From Variovorax paradoxus B4 (GTDB lineage Bacteria; Pseudomonadota; Gammaproteobacteria; Burkholderiales; Burkholderiaceae_C), in the NCBI RefSeq assembly GCF_000463015.1, contig NC_022234.1:434001-498000 (forward strand): a DNA stretch of 64,000 bases. The letters are read 5' to 3'. The notes beneath the pieces are model-generated. The model was not told the origin of the DNA. It saw only the letters and a list, made by a program, of their open reading frames with translations, and ran no database searches. Positions 23,956 through 34,647 of the stretch are shown here, in pieces (the first letter of the stretch is position 1; every line of letters starts with the position of its first letter). The translations under genes and the position numbers were made by a program.

Positions 23956-25608
23956 TCAGGGGTTCTTCACGTAGGCGCCGCGGCGCAGGTAGAACCACCA
24001 GTTGAGAACGAGGCACAGGGCATAGAACACGGCAAAGCCGTACATCGCGTACTGGGGCGTGCCGGCCTTGATCTGGGCGCCGATGACCACGGGCGCGATG
24101 AATGCGCCGTAGGCGGCGATGGCGGAGGTCCAGCCCAGCACCGGGCCGGCCCTGGCGCGGTCGAAGATCACACCGATGGTGCGGAAGGTGGAGCCGTTGC
24201 CGATGCCGCTGGCTGCGAACAGCAGCACGAACAGCAGCATGAAGGGCAGGAAATACTGTTCCGGCTGCGGCGAGCTGTAGGCCAGCAGCATCACGTAGCC
24301 CACGGCGGCCGAGGCCACCACCATCACCGCCGAGATCACCTGCGTGACGATCGAGCCGCCCACCTTGTCAGAGATCCAGCCACCCACCGGGCGGATCAGC
24401 GCGCCCACGAAGGGGCCGATCCACGCGTAGGTGAAGGCAGAAGGCGCGTTCGGGTTCTTCAGCGTGTGCTGCAGCACGCCGGCCGCGTCGGGCACGTGGC
24501 TGATGCCGAAGATGACCGCGATCGACAGCGGCAGCGCCATCGAGAAGCCGATGAAGGAGCCGAAGGTCACGATGTACAGCGCCGTCATCGACCACGTGTG
24601 CTTGTCGCGGAAGATCTCGAACTGCTTGGCGATGTTCTCCTTCATCGTGCCGAACGCGGCGAGCTTCATGGTGAACAGCGTGACCACGATGATCAGCGGC
24701 ATGGCCACCCACATGTTGAGCAGGCCCAGGCCCGTGGGCGCCGGCAGGTACAGGTACAGGCCAGCAATCGCCGGGGCGAACGACAGCGTGTACAGCCAGA
24801 TGATCTTCAGGAAGGCCTGGATCGCGCCGCCGGTATCGGGCGAGACGGTGTTCAGGTTGTTCATGCCGAACCAGCACAGGATCGACAGCGGCACCAGTGA
24901 CAGCACCCAGGCGAAGCCCGCGTTCTGGATCCAGGTGGGCGTGCCGGCGGTGATCTTGCCCATGATCCAGCCGCTGTCCTTGAGCAGCGTCATGGGCTCG
25001 CCGCCGATGCTGCCCAGCAGGCCCACGGTCATCACCAGCGGGATGACGATCTGCATGGTGGTGACGCCGAAGTTGCCGATGCCCGCGTTCAGGCCCAGCG
25101 CGGTGCCTTGCAGGCGCTTGGGAAAGAAGGTGCTGATGTTGGACATCGAGCTGGCGAAGTTGCCGCCGCCCACGCCCGACCACAGCGCCATGAGCTGGAA
25201 CACCCACAGCGGCCACTCCTTGTGCTGCAGCGCGATGCCGGTGCCGATGGCCGGCGCGAGCAGCATCGCCGTGGTCAGGAAGATGGTGTTGCGCCCGCCC
25301 GCCAGGCGGATCAGGAACGCGGCCGGGATGCGCATGGTGGCGCCGGCCAGGCCCGCGATGGCGGTGAGCGTGAACAGCTCGGCCTGGGTGAAGGGAAAGC
25401 CCAGGTTGTTCATCTGCACGGTGATGATTCCCCACATGCCCCACACCGCGAAGGCGCACAGCAGGGCGGGCACCGACAGCCACAGGTTGCGCCATGCGAC
25501 GTGCCTGCCGGTGCTTTCCCAGAACTGCTCGTCCTCGGGGCGCCAGTCGGCGATGTCGGCGCGGCCGCCGGTTGTTCCCGGGGGAACGGCGATGGTGCGG
25601 GTGCTCAT
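23956..25608 (-). CDS. narK: Nitrate/nitrite transporter (NarK2 type)
   Basis: 550 residues, about 12-14 membrane segments, major facilitator superfamily. The nitrate signature ALGLNAGIGNFGVTTMQ is near residue 170. The extended loop and the second half (AYGAFIAPVVIGAQIK near 510) match the longer NarK2-type nitrite exporter or nitrate/nitrite antiporter paired with a shorter NarK1. Start at MSTRTIAV, overlapping the narK1 stop by 4 bp (ATGA). Exchange of nitrite for nitrate is the family role; the direction for each copy is inferred. Confidence 0.93.
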   Translation of the reverse strand: MSTRTIAVPPGTTGGRADIADWRPEDEQFWESTGRHVAWRNLWLSVPALLCAFAVWGMWGIITVQMNNLGFPFTQAELFTLTAIAGLAGATMRIPAAFLIRLAGGRNTIFLTTAMLLAPAIGTGIALQHKEWPLWVFQLMALWSGVGGGNFASSMSNISTFFPKRLQGTALGLNAGIGNFGVTTMQIVIPLVMTVGLLGSIGGEPMTLLKDSGWIMGKITAGTPTWIQNAGFAWVLSLVPLSILCWFGMNNLNTVSPDTGGAIQAFLKIIWLYTLSFAPAIAGLYLYLPAPTGLGLLNMWVAMPLIIVVTLFTMKLAAFGTMKENIAKQFEIFRDKHTWSMTALYIVTFGSFIGFSMALPLSIAVIFGISHVPDAAGVLQHTLKNPNAPSAFTYAWIGPFVGALIRPVGGWISDKVGGSIVTQVISAVMVVASAAVGYVMLLAYSSPQPEQYFLPFMLLFVLLFAASGIGNGSTFRTIGVIFDRARAGPVLGWTSAIAAYGAFIAPVVIGAQIKAGTPQYAMYGFAVFYALCLVLNWWFYLRRGAYVKNP

Positions 25609-26930
25609 GATTCGGGTTCCAGGTTGAGGTTCGAGGTCCGTGCGCGCGCGCCACCCATGACCTGGGTGGCGCGCACTTCGGTCCAGTACATCCAGATGAG
25701 GGAGACCCACACGACGCCGTACATCAGCATGAAGGCGCTGGAGCGGACGCCGGTGAGGTCCATCAGCGCGCCAAACATGACGGGCAGCACGAAGCCGCCC
25801 AGCCCGCCGGCGAGCCCGACGACGCCGCTGATCGCGCCGATGTTGGTGGGATAGTCGTCGCTGATGTACTTGAAGACACTGGCCTTGCCGAAGGCCATGG
25901 CAATGCCGAGCACGAACATCAGCGCGGTGAAGCTGTAGACGTTCAGGCCGATGTGGAAGGTGCGCGGGCCGTTCACCGTGAGGAGCGTGAGATCGGTCTG
26001 CGGGTAGCTCAGCAGGAACAGGCAGATCCAGCACACCCACATCACCCACCAGGTGACGCTGTGCGCGCCGAACCTGTCGGACAGCCAGCCGCCGGCGGCG
26101 CGCAGTACGCCGCCCGGCAGCGAGAAACAGGCGGCCAGCAGCGCGGCGACGCGGATGTCCAGGCTGTACTCGCCGACGTAGTACTGCACCATCCACAGCG
26201 AGATGGCGACGTAGCCGCCGAACACGATGCTGTAGTACTGGCAGTAGCGCAGCACGCGCGGGTCCTTCAGTGTCCTGAGCTGGTCGGCAAAGCTGGCGCT
26301 CTTGCCCGTCAGGTGCGCGGGGTCGCTGGCGCTCAGCATCCAGAACAGGACCGTGGCGCCGAGCATGATCGCCGCGTAGACCTGCGGCACCACGGCCCAG
26401 CCGAAGGCCACCACGATGGCCGGCGCCACGAACTTGTTGACGGCCGCGCCCGAGTTGCCGGCGCCGTAGATGCCCATCGCAAGGCCTTGCCGGCTGCGCG
26501 GAAACCAGCGCGCGACATACGGCGTGCCGACAGAGAACGAGCCGCCCGCGAGTCCGACGAACATGCCCAGCACGATGAAGTGCCAATACTGCGTGGCGTA
26601 GGACATCAGCCAGATGGCGGGCACGGTGCAGGCCATGAGCAGCGTCATGACGATGCGCCCACCGAAGCGGTCGGTCCAGATGCCGAGCGGCACGCGCACC
26701 AGCGAGCCCGTGAGCACCGGCATCGCCGTCAACAGGCCGAACTCGGTCGCATTGAGGTTGAGGGCCTTGCGGATCGGGATGCCGATCACGCCGAACATCA
26801 TCCAGACCATGAAGCAGACGGTGAACGCCAGCGTGCTCACCGCCAGCACGCGCCAGGCTTTGGCGGGCACGGCCTGTTGGGCCGATGGCGGCGAAAGTTC
26901 TGGTCTGGATGCGGTTGCGCGCTGCTGCAC
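25605..26930 (-). CDS. narK: Nitrate transporter (NarK1 type)
   Basis: 441 residues, 12 predicted membrane segments. MFS nitrate transporter motifs are GIYGAGNSGAAVNKFVAP near residue 150 and ISGVVGLAGGLGGFVLP near 370. NarK1-type proteins act as nitrate/proton symporters that start nitrate respiration, complementing the NarK2 type next door. It is the first gene of the 12-gene nar transcript. The promoter has an FNR box (26983-26996), and the transcript is predicted to begin about 18 nt before the ATG. Confidence 0.93.
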   Translation of the reverse strand: MQQRATASRPELSPPSAQQAVPAKAWRVLAVSTLAFTVCFMVWMMFGVIGIPIRKALNLNATEFGLLTAMPVLTGSLVRVPLGIWTDRFGGRIVMTLLMACTVPAIWLMSYATQYWHFIVLGMFVGLAGGSFSVGTPYVARWFPRSRQGLAMGIYGAGNSGAAVNKFVAPAIVVAFGWAVVPQVYAAIMLGATVLFWMLSASDPAHLTGKSASFADQLRTLKDPRVLRYCQYYSIVFGGYVAISLWMVQYYVGEYSLDIRVAALLAACFSLPGGVLRAAGGWLSDRFGAHSVTWWVMWVCWICLFLLSYPQTDLTLLTVNGPRTFHIGLNVYSFTALMFVLGIAMAFGKASVFKYISDDYPTNIGAISGVVGLAGGLGGFVLPVMFGALMDLTGVRSSAFMLMYGVVWVSLIWMYWTEVRATQVMGGARARTSNLNLEPES

Positions 26931-26955
26931 GATGGGTCTCCTGAAGGGCTACCGG

Positions 26956-26996
26956 AGCTTAGGAGCGGGCTTTCCGGGCGGCTTGATCCACATCAA
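26956..26996 (-). promoter_or_regulatory. FNR/Dnr-type promoter of the narK1-narK2-narGHJI operon
   Basis: Box TTGATCCACATCAA (26983-26996, near-consensus) with minus-strand -10 TAAGCT at 26956-26961, 31 bp from the box centre. No NarL heptamer pair was recognised. The plus-strand yitT-like gene starts 33 bp away on the other side and may share the box, but without a clear -10. Confidence 0.88.
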
Positions 26997-27028
26997 GCGG
27001 CAGCGCTTACGCAAAGACACACTGGGCC

Positions 27029-27688
27029 ATGGATCAAAACCCGCGAGCCCGGCCCGCACGGCCATACCCTGTGCTGGACGACGCACAGGGCTTCACGACG
27101 GCCGTGCTGCTGGTCGGGCTGGGGCTGGCCGTGCTTCGCAGCGCCCATCTGCTGACGGGCGGTCTTCCCGGCCTGGCCTTCGTGCTGAACTATGCGTCGG
27201 GCTGGCCCCTGGGGTGGACCCTGCTCATCGTGAACCTGCCCTTCATTGCCTTCGGCTGGCATGCATTCGGCTTGCGCTTCACGTGGAAGACCATGCTCGT
27301 CGTTGCCGGGCTGTCGCTGAGCGTCGAGGGGATAGGGCGAGTGCTCAGTGTGCATTCGGCGCACCCGCTGGCTGCGGCGGTCGCCGGCGGCCTGCTGATC
27401 GGCATCGGGCTGCTCATCCTGTTCCGCCATGGCGCGAGCCTCGGTGGATTCGGCGTGCTGGCGCTGTTCCTGCAGCGCCGCTACGGCTGGCGCACGGGCG
27501 CCGTGCAGATGGCGTGCGATGCCGCGATCGTGGCCTCGGCCTTCGCGCTCGTGGAGCCGCGCCGTGTCGGCTACTCGATCGTTTCGGCGGTGATGGTGAA
27601 CCTGGTCCTGCTGTGGAACCACCGGCCCGGTGCGCAGGCGGCGCAATCGTTGAGCGGCATCAAGAAGCCACCCGCCGGGCATCGATAA
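27029..27688 (+). CDS. YitT family (DUF161) membrane protein
   Basis: 219 residues with about six membrane helices. The GLGLAVLRSAHLLTGGLPGLAFVL block near residue 30, the repeated glycine-rich helices and ILFRHGASLGGFGVLALFL near 130 are typical of the YitT/DUF161 family. Function not established; often described as a putative transporter. Divergent from narK1, from which it is separated only by the FNR-box region. Followed after 34 bp by a hemerythrin-like gene. Confidence 0.8.
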   Translation: MDQNPRARPARPYPVLDDAQGFTTAVLLVGLGLAVLRSAHLLTGGLPGLAFVLNYASGWPLGWTLLIVNLPFIAFGWHAFGLRFTWKTMLVVAGLSLSVEGIGRVLSVHSAHPLAAAVAGGLLIGIGLLILFRHGASLGGFGVLALFLQRRYGWRTGAVQMACDAAIVASAFALVEPRRVGYSIVSAVMVNLVLLWNHRPGAQAAQSLSGIKKPPAGHR

Positions 27689-27722
27689 CCTTGCCGCCAG
27701 TTCCATCCTCAGAGGAGACCGC

Positions 27723-28166
27723 ATGGCTGTCCTGGACCGATCCGATGCCATTTCGCTCGGCCTGCCTTTCATGGACCAGGCCCGCGGGCGCTTCGCCAGG
27801 CTGCTGGCGCAGGTGGAGGAGGCCGGCAACGCCGCGTTGCCGGCGGCCTGGCGCCATCTGCTCGCGTACGCCGCCGAGCTCTTCGCATGCGAGGACATCT
27901 GGATGCGGGCGTCCGGCTTTGCTGCGCGCAAGGATCACGCGGCCCAGCACCGCGTGGTGCTGGAGGTGATGCGCGAAGGTGCGGTGCATGCGGCCGAGGG
28001 GCGGCTTGCGCAGCTGCGGGAGATGGCGCGCCAGTTGAGGGTCTGGCATGAGGCGCGTGGCGGGACGATGGATGCGCCGCTGGCACGCCATCTGTGCAAG
28101 CGGCGGGCCGGCCGAGGGAGCGTCGCTGCGCGGCCGCGGGGCTCGCATGCGGCGCTGCGCGCCTAG
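27723..28166 (+). CDS. Hemerythrin-like protein with incomplete iron ligands
   Basis: 147 residues. The four-helix layout of a bacteriohemerythrin is recognisable: LGLPFMDQARGRFARLL, LAYAAELFACEDIWM, KDHAAQHRVVLE, then VWHEARGGTMDAPL. Several canonical ligands are absent: the first-helix His (usual D-x-QH) is replaced in MDQAR, and the helix-two HF-x2-E pattern reads ELFACED. The KDH-x2-QH pair and a Glu/Asp remain. It may bind a different metal set or be purely structural. The C-terminal 30 residues are Arg/Ala-rich. Good start context after the yitT-like gene. Confidence 0.65.
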   Translation: MAVLDRSDAISLGLPFMDQARGRFARLLAQVEEAGNAALPAAWRHLLAYAAELFACEDIWMRASGFAARKDHAAQHRVVLEVMREGAVHAAEGRLAQLREMARQLRVWHEARGGTMDAPLARHLCKRRAGRGSVAARPRGSHAALRA

Positions 28167-29383
28167 ACCGCGGTGCCGGGCAATTGCAGCCCGCCGCGCC
28201 CCGTGAGGCGCGCAGTGATCGCCGCCTTCAGCGGCGGAAGATGCTGCGCGCCGCGCAGGATCAGCTGCCGCGCAAGCCGTTGCGGTGCACCGGTGCTGGC
28301 ATAGAGTCTCGCGACCGCATTCGTGCCGTGATAGACCGGCGCCGAGTCCCGGTGGTGCGCGCGCTCGTAGCCCGCCAGCACCGCGGCGTCGCCGATGTCC
28401 CGGTGGGCCGCGCGGGCGGCGCAGAGTGCATGGACCAGGGATGCGACGCTTTGCAAGCCGAGGTTGTAGCCGTGGGCCGTGACCGGATGCATGCCGACGG
28501 CCGCATCGCCAACGAGGGCGCTGCGCTGGCCCACGAAGCGCCGGGCATACGCGGCAACGAGCGGATAGGGAAAGCGCTTGCCGGCCAGTTGCATCCGGCC
28601 CAGCCGGCTGCGGAACTGGCGCTCGACGAGCAGCGCGAATTCACTTTCGGGCAATTGCATCAGCCGCTCGGCGGCCGCGGCGTCGGCGGTCACCACGACC
28701 GACGAGACATGGCCCACGGCGGGCAGCACTGCGAGCGTGCGCTCATAGCCGAAGCATTCGTAGGCCACGTCATGATGCGGCCGTTCGTGCTGCATCCGGC
28801 ACACGATCATGGTGCGGCCGAAGTCGTGCATGTCGGCCGCGATGCCCAGCTGCTTGCGCGACCAGGAGAAGCGGTTGTCGGCCGCGACGAACAGGCGGCC
28901 CTGCAGCTGCTGCGGCAGGCCCGGCGAGGTTTCGAAGCCCAGCTCCACGTGGCTGGGATCGGTGGCGACGCGCAGCACGTGCGCGCGGTCGATCAGGCGC
29001 AGCCCCGGGCGCTGCGCCGCGGCCGCGAAGCTGACGCGGCGCAGTGCATGGTTCGGCACGATCCAGCCCAGGACCTCGGTGCCGGGGCCGCGCGGGGAAA
29101 AACTCAATGCCGCGTCCTGCCGGTCGCCATCGATGACGCGCGCTTCGCGGATGCATCCGATCTCTTCGGGCAGCAGGCGCTGCCACAGGCCCAATGCGCG
29201 CAAGGTGGCCACGCTGGCGTGGGTCAGCGCGATGTCGCGTCCGTCCTCGAGCGGGGCGGCCAGGGCTTCGCGCGGCTGCGCGTCGAGCACGGTGGCGGTG
29301 AAGCCGGCGTCGGTGAGGGCAATGGCCAGCGCCAGCCCGGCCGGGCCGGCACCGACGATGAGGGCGTCACGTTCTTGCTGCAT
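28163..29383 (-). CDS. FAD-dependent ubiquinone-biosynthesis-type hydroxylase (UbiM/UbiH-like)
   Basis: 406 residues. FAD-binding motif IVGAGPAGLALAIAL at residues 9-23, a second flavin motif near 155 (VAADNRFSWSRK) and the third block LVGDAAVGMHPVTAHGYNLGLQ near 275. The HPVTAHG variant is as I recall for the UbiM branch of the UbiH/UbiI/UbiF family. These enzymes normally hydroxylate the ubiquinone ring with O2. A box TTGACGGGCATCAA sits 58-71 bp upstream of the ATG, which is unexpected for an oxygen-consuming enzyme. ATG at 29383 begins right at the Rossmann strand. Confidence 0.8.
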   Translation of the reverse strand: MQQERDALIVGAGPAGLALAIALTDAGFTATVLDAQPREALAAPLEDGRDIALTHASVATLRALGLWQRLLPEEIGCIREARVIDGDRQDAALSFSPRGPGTEVLGWIVPNHALRRVSFAAAAQRPGLRLIDRAHVLRVATDPSHVELGFETSPGLPQQLQGRLFVAADNRFSWSRKQLGIAADMHDFGRTMIVCRMQHERPHHDVAYECFGYERTLAVLPAVGHVSSVVVTADAAAAERLMQLPESEFALLVERQFRSRLGRMQLAGKRFPYPLVAAYARRFVGQRSALVGDAAVGMHPVTAHGYNLGLQSVASLVHALCAARAAHRDIGDAAVLAGYERAHHRDSAPVYHGTNAVARLYASTGAPQRLARQLILRGAQHLPPLKAAITARLTGRGGLQLPGTAV

Positions 29384-29440
29384 GCGGTGTCTTGCGTAGA
29401 TGAGGGGCCGGATGGGTGGGGCGGGGCAGCGGCGCGCGCC

Positions 29441-29454
29441 TTGACGGGCATCAA
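29441..29454 (-). promoter_or_regulatory. FNR/Dnr-type box upstream of the UbiM-like gene
   Basis: TTGACGGGCATCAA, overlapping the stop codon of the hemerythrin gene at 29451-29453. No convincing -10 was found at the usual 31-32 bp, so activity is less certain than for most other boxes here. Confidence 0.5.
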
Positions 29455-30116
29455 GGCCGGGGTCGCCGAGGGGGAGGGGTGTCGGAGAACGTGGGCAGCG
29501 CGGTGCCCGTGAACGCTTCGAGCACCGAGCCGACATTGCCGCAACCGTGAAGCGCGGCGACGATCGTGCGGAACAGCGGCTTGTACGGTTCGTCGGCTTC
29601 ATGGCCCGCGAGCGGATCGCGATTCATGAGGAAGGCGGCGTCGAGTTCGGCCCATTCGTCGGCATTGAGCACCGACTCGGCGAGCGGCAGGATCTGCGTT
29701 TCCTCGACGCGCATGTGCGCCAGGTAGAAGTCGGCGTAGTGCCGCATCAGCTGCTCGAAATTGTCGCGCCGCATCTCGCACTGGACGGTCCCGCTCATCG
29801 TGCGGAACCCCAGCAGCGCGTGCTCGAGTTCGCGGATGGCGCACTCGCCGTGCGCGTGGTCGCGGTCGAGCTGATCGAGTACCGCGTCGATCCGCACGCT
29901 GCGTCCGCGCAGCTTCGGAAACAGCAGCAGGCTCTCCTTCGGATGGTGCAGCTTCTCCGGGAACTCGTCGACGTAGAACAGCATGGCTTGCAGGGCGTCG
30001 AAGTCGGGCAGGGTGCCGTGTCGCCGGTGTTCGCGCAGAAGCAGCGTGATCGAGCGCAGCATGGCCGACAGGCAGCGGTGCTCCTGGCGGATGACGATCA
30101 GGCTGCTGTGGGTCAT
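29451..30116 (-). CDS. Hemerythrin (HHE) domain protein
   Basis: 221 residues. A complete set of HHE-type ligands can be read: IRQEHRCL near residue 10, FPEKLHHPKESLLLFP near 53, LDRDHAHGE near 82 and FYLAHMRVEETQILP near 130. Related proteins (YtfE/RIC, DnrN) bind a di-iron centre and protect or repair Fe-S clusters under NO stress or sense NO/O2. It lies 29 bp after the OsmC gene in the same direction, so probably belongs to the transcript from the 30695 box. Confidence 0.85.
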   Translation of the reverse strand: MTHSSLIVIRQEHRCLSAMLRSITLLLREHRRHGTLPDFDALQAMLFYVDEFPEKLHHPKESLLLFPKLRGRSVRIDAVLDQLDRDHAHGECAIRELEHALLGFRTMSGTVQCEMRRDNFEQLMRHYADFYLAHMRVEETQILPLAESVLNADEWAELDAAFLMNRDPLAGHEADEPYKPLFRTIVAALHGCGNVGSVLEAFTGTALPTFSDTPPPRRPRP

Positions 30117-30145
30117 GTGGCATCTCCCGGGACCGAGCCTGCTTT

Positions 30146-30598
30146 TCAGGCCGTCAGCAACGCGCCGCTGTCGTCGAGCACGCGCACCGCGACCGGAATG
30201 GCGGTGCGCACGCTTTGCGTCACGACGCAGAAGTCCTCGAACTGGGCCAGTGCGCGGTCGAGCTGCCTGAGCGTGGATGCCGGAACGCCAAGCTGGATGG
30301 CGACCTCGATGCTGGCCACGCGCAGCCGGCCCTGGGCATTGCGCGACAGCGCGGCATCGGCCGTGGTTCGCATGGGGACCGCCTCGTTCCTGAACTTGCG
30401 CAGCGAGAACAGGAGGCTGGACGACAGGCAGTTGGCCACCGCTGCCACCAGCAGCTGCTCCGAGTCCGGGCCGGCGCTCGTTCCCAGCGGCGGCTTCACG
30501 TCCGTCAGGAGCATGGCGGCGCCGGGCTGCCCGAAATCGACAGCAAACCGGTAGGCTTCACGCAGTACCAGTGTGACGTTGTTCGCTTCGTCCATCAT
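30146..30598 (-). CDS. OsmC/Ohr family protein
   Basis: 150 residues. The OsmC fold is indicated by PPLGTSAGPDSEQLLVAAVANCLSSSL (first reactive Cys near residue 57) and EDFCVVTQSV near 122 (second Cys). The family reduces organic or fatty-acid hydroperoxides using paired cysteines. The ATGATG start overlaps the stop of a 20-codon upstream ORF (ATGA). Likely first full gene of the operon with the HHE hemerythrin. Confidence 0.88.
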   Translation of the reverse strand: MMDEANNVTLVLREAYRFAVDFGQPGAAMLLTDVKPPLGTSAGPDSEQLLVAAVANCLSSSLLFSLRKFRNEAVPMRTTADAALSRNAQGRLRVASIEVAIQLGVPASTLRQLDRALAQFEDFCVVTQSVRTAIPVAVRVLDDSGALLTA

Positions 30599-30657
30599 GG
30601 ATGGGGCAGCACACGCTGCGCCGGCTCGGTGGGTTCAATGGCCTTCTGGGTCTTCAT
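30595..30657 (-). CDS. Possible 20-residue leader peptide of osmC
   Basis: Short ORF MKTQKAIEP...LPHP whose TGA overlaps the osmC start (ATGA). The predicted transcription start (near 30660, from box 30695-30708 and -10 CACACT) lies 3 nt before its ATG, so it would be the first thing translated and nearly leaderless. Too short to judge by composition; conservation is needed. Confidence 0.4.
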   Translation of the reverse strand: MKTQKAIEPTEPAQRVLPHP

Positions 30658-30666
30658 GTCGATTCC

Positions 30667-30708
30667 AGTGTGGGGCCCGCGCCGGTGCGCGGGCTTGACG
30701 TGGCGCAA
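30667..30708 (-). promoter_or_regulatory. FNR/Dnr-type promoter of the osmC-hemerythrin operon
   Basis: Box TTGACGTGGCGCAA at 30695-30708 (identical to 3107-3120) with minus-strand -10 CACACT at 30667-30672, 32 bp from the box centre. Confidence 0.65.
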
Positions 30709-30745
30709 GGATCGACGAGGGAACGCCCCCGGGCGGTGCCGGGGC

Positions 30746-31324
30746 TCAGGTTCCGCCCATCGTGGTGAGCAGCATGGCCTGCAACGCGAAGCGATGGTTC
30801 TCCGAGTGCTCGGCGGCATGGTCGCCGAGGACGGCGATCTGCGCATCCGGACCGGCCGTGCAGCCGTGTTCGTGCAGTGTCATCAGGTCCGCCAGCACCC
30901 AGGCGGGATGATCGATGCCTTCGAGATCGTCGTAGACCGGCACGCCCGCATGCTGTTCGATCTGCCGCACTTCGGCAGGCGTCAGGGAGGAACAATCAAT
31001 CGCGTCGTACAGCCGGCCCAACATCTGCGAAAGGTGGCGGAACTGCGTGCCGCCCGGATCGATCGGTGGGCCGAGCCGCACGTGCGCCACCCGCGCCCCC
31101 AGATCCAGTGCCGCGCGATGAAGCACCGACATTTCCGCATCGCCCGGCTGCATGCGCAGCAAGGCGATGTTCTTTCCGGCCAGCGGCCTGTCGCCGGCGC
31201 GGCCCGCGAGCGATGCAGCCTTCAGCCGGCATGCAAGCTCGTGGACGGCCGAAAGGTCGCCGGCCAGGAACTCGTCGCGGCGCAAGCCGGGACTGTTCGA
31301 GGAAAGCAGGGTCGAGTGCATCAT
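30746..31324 (-). CDS. Half-length ornithine/aspartate carbamoyltransferase-like protein lacking carbamoyl-phosphate motifs
   Basis: 192 residues (ATG at 31324). It follows the N-terminal (carbamoyl-phosphate) domain of ornithine carbamoyltransferase throughout: LAGKNIALLRMQPGDAEMS (OTC: KG-K-iali-STRTR), HRAALDLGARVAHVR, LSQMLGRLYDAIDCSSL, HAGVPVYDDLEGIDHPAWVLADLMTL. The catalytic STRTR is replaced by PGDAEMS and HPTQ by HPAW, and the ornithine domain is missing. It should therefore not be an active transferase. A role as a regulatory or carbamoyl-phosphate-independent partner is possible but unproven. The promoter (box 31358-31371) predicts transcription starting exactly at the ATG. Confidence 0.7.
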   Translation of the reverse strand: MMHSTLLSSNSPGLRRDEFLAGDLSAVHELACRLKAASLAGRAGDRPLAGKNIALLRMQPGDAEMSVLHRAALDLGARVAHVRLGPPIDPGGTQFRHLSQMLGRLYDAIDCSSLTPAEVRQIEQHAGVPVYDDLEGIDHPAWVLADLMTLHEHGCTAGPDAQIAVLGDHAAEHSENHRFALQAMLLTTMGGT

Positions 31325-31330
31325 CACCGC

Positions 31331-31371
31331 AGCCTATCGGCGGCGAAACCGCATTCCTTGATGGCCGTCAA
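31331..31371 (-). promoter_or_regulatory. FNR/Dnr-type promoter of the carbamoyltransferase-like gene
   Basis: Box TTGATGGCCGTCAA at 31358-31371; minus-strand -10 TAGGCT at 31331-31336, 31 bp from the centre. The +1 predicted from this geometry is 31324, the A of the start codon. Confidence 0.78.
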
Positions 31372-31481
31372 CTCCGCGCCACGACGGGAATGAATGTCAC
31401 AGTGCATTCACCCGCCGTTCACCGTGGCGCCGAGCCCCGCGGCTCCGGGCCCTCGCCGCGGCCGCACTGGCTGGCCTGGAG

Positions 31482-31495
31482 TTGACGAAGATCAG
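31482..31495 (+). promoter_or_regulatory. Weak FNR-like box before the ABC exporter operon
   Basis: TTGACGAAGATCAG deviates at the last position (CAG instead of CAA) and has no recognisable -10 at 31-32 bp. It is the only such candidate before the exporter genes (ATG 31530). Confidence 0.3.
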
Positions 31496-31529
31496 GGCGC
31501 GCGAGGGCATCGTGCCGCAGGATCGACGC

Positions 31530-32249
<720 letters not shown>

Positions 32250-32256
32250 CACGGCC

Positions 32257-34643
<2,387 letters not shown>

Positions 34644-34647
<4 letters not shown>

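Noticed and set aside
23940..23957. TTGATTCGATTGGC before narG
   Set aside because: Only one FNR half-site; narG is 29 bp after narK2 and most likely served by the narK1 promoter.
20297..23974. Plus-strand frame of over 1200 codons opposite narG
   Set aside because: High-GC codon use of narG leaves the antisense frame open; its product is low-complexity and resembles no protein, whereas narG is intact on the minus strand.
31392..31487. 31-codon ORF before the ABC exporter
   Set aside because: Pro/Arg-rich low-complexity product, no ribosome site, no promoter support.
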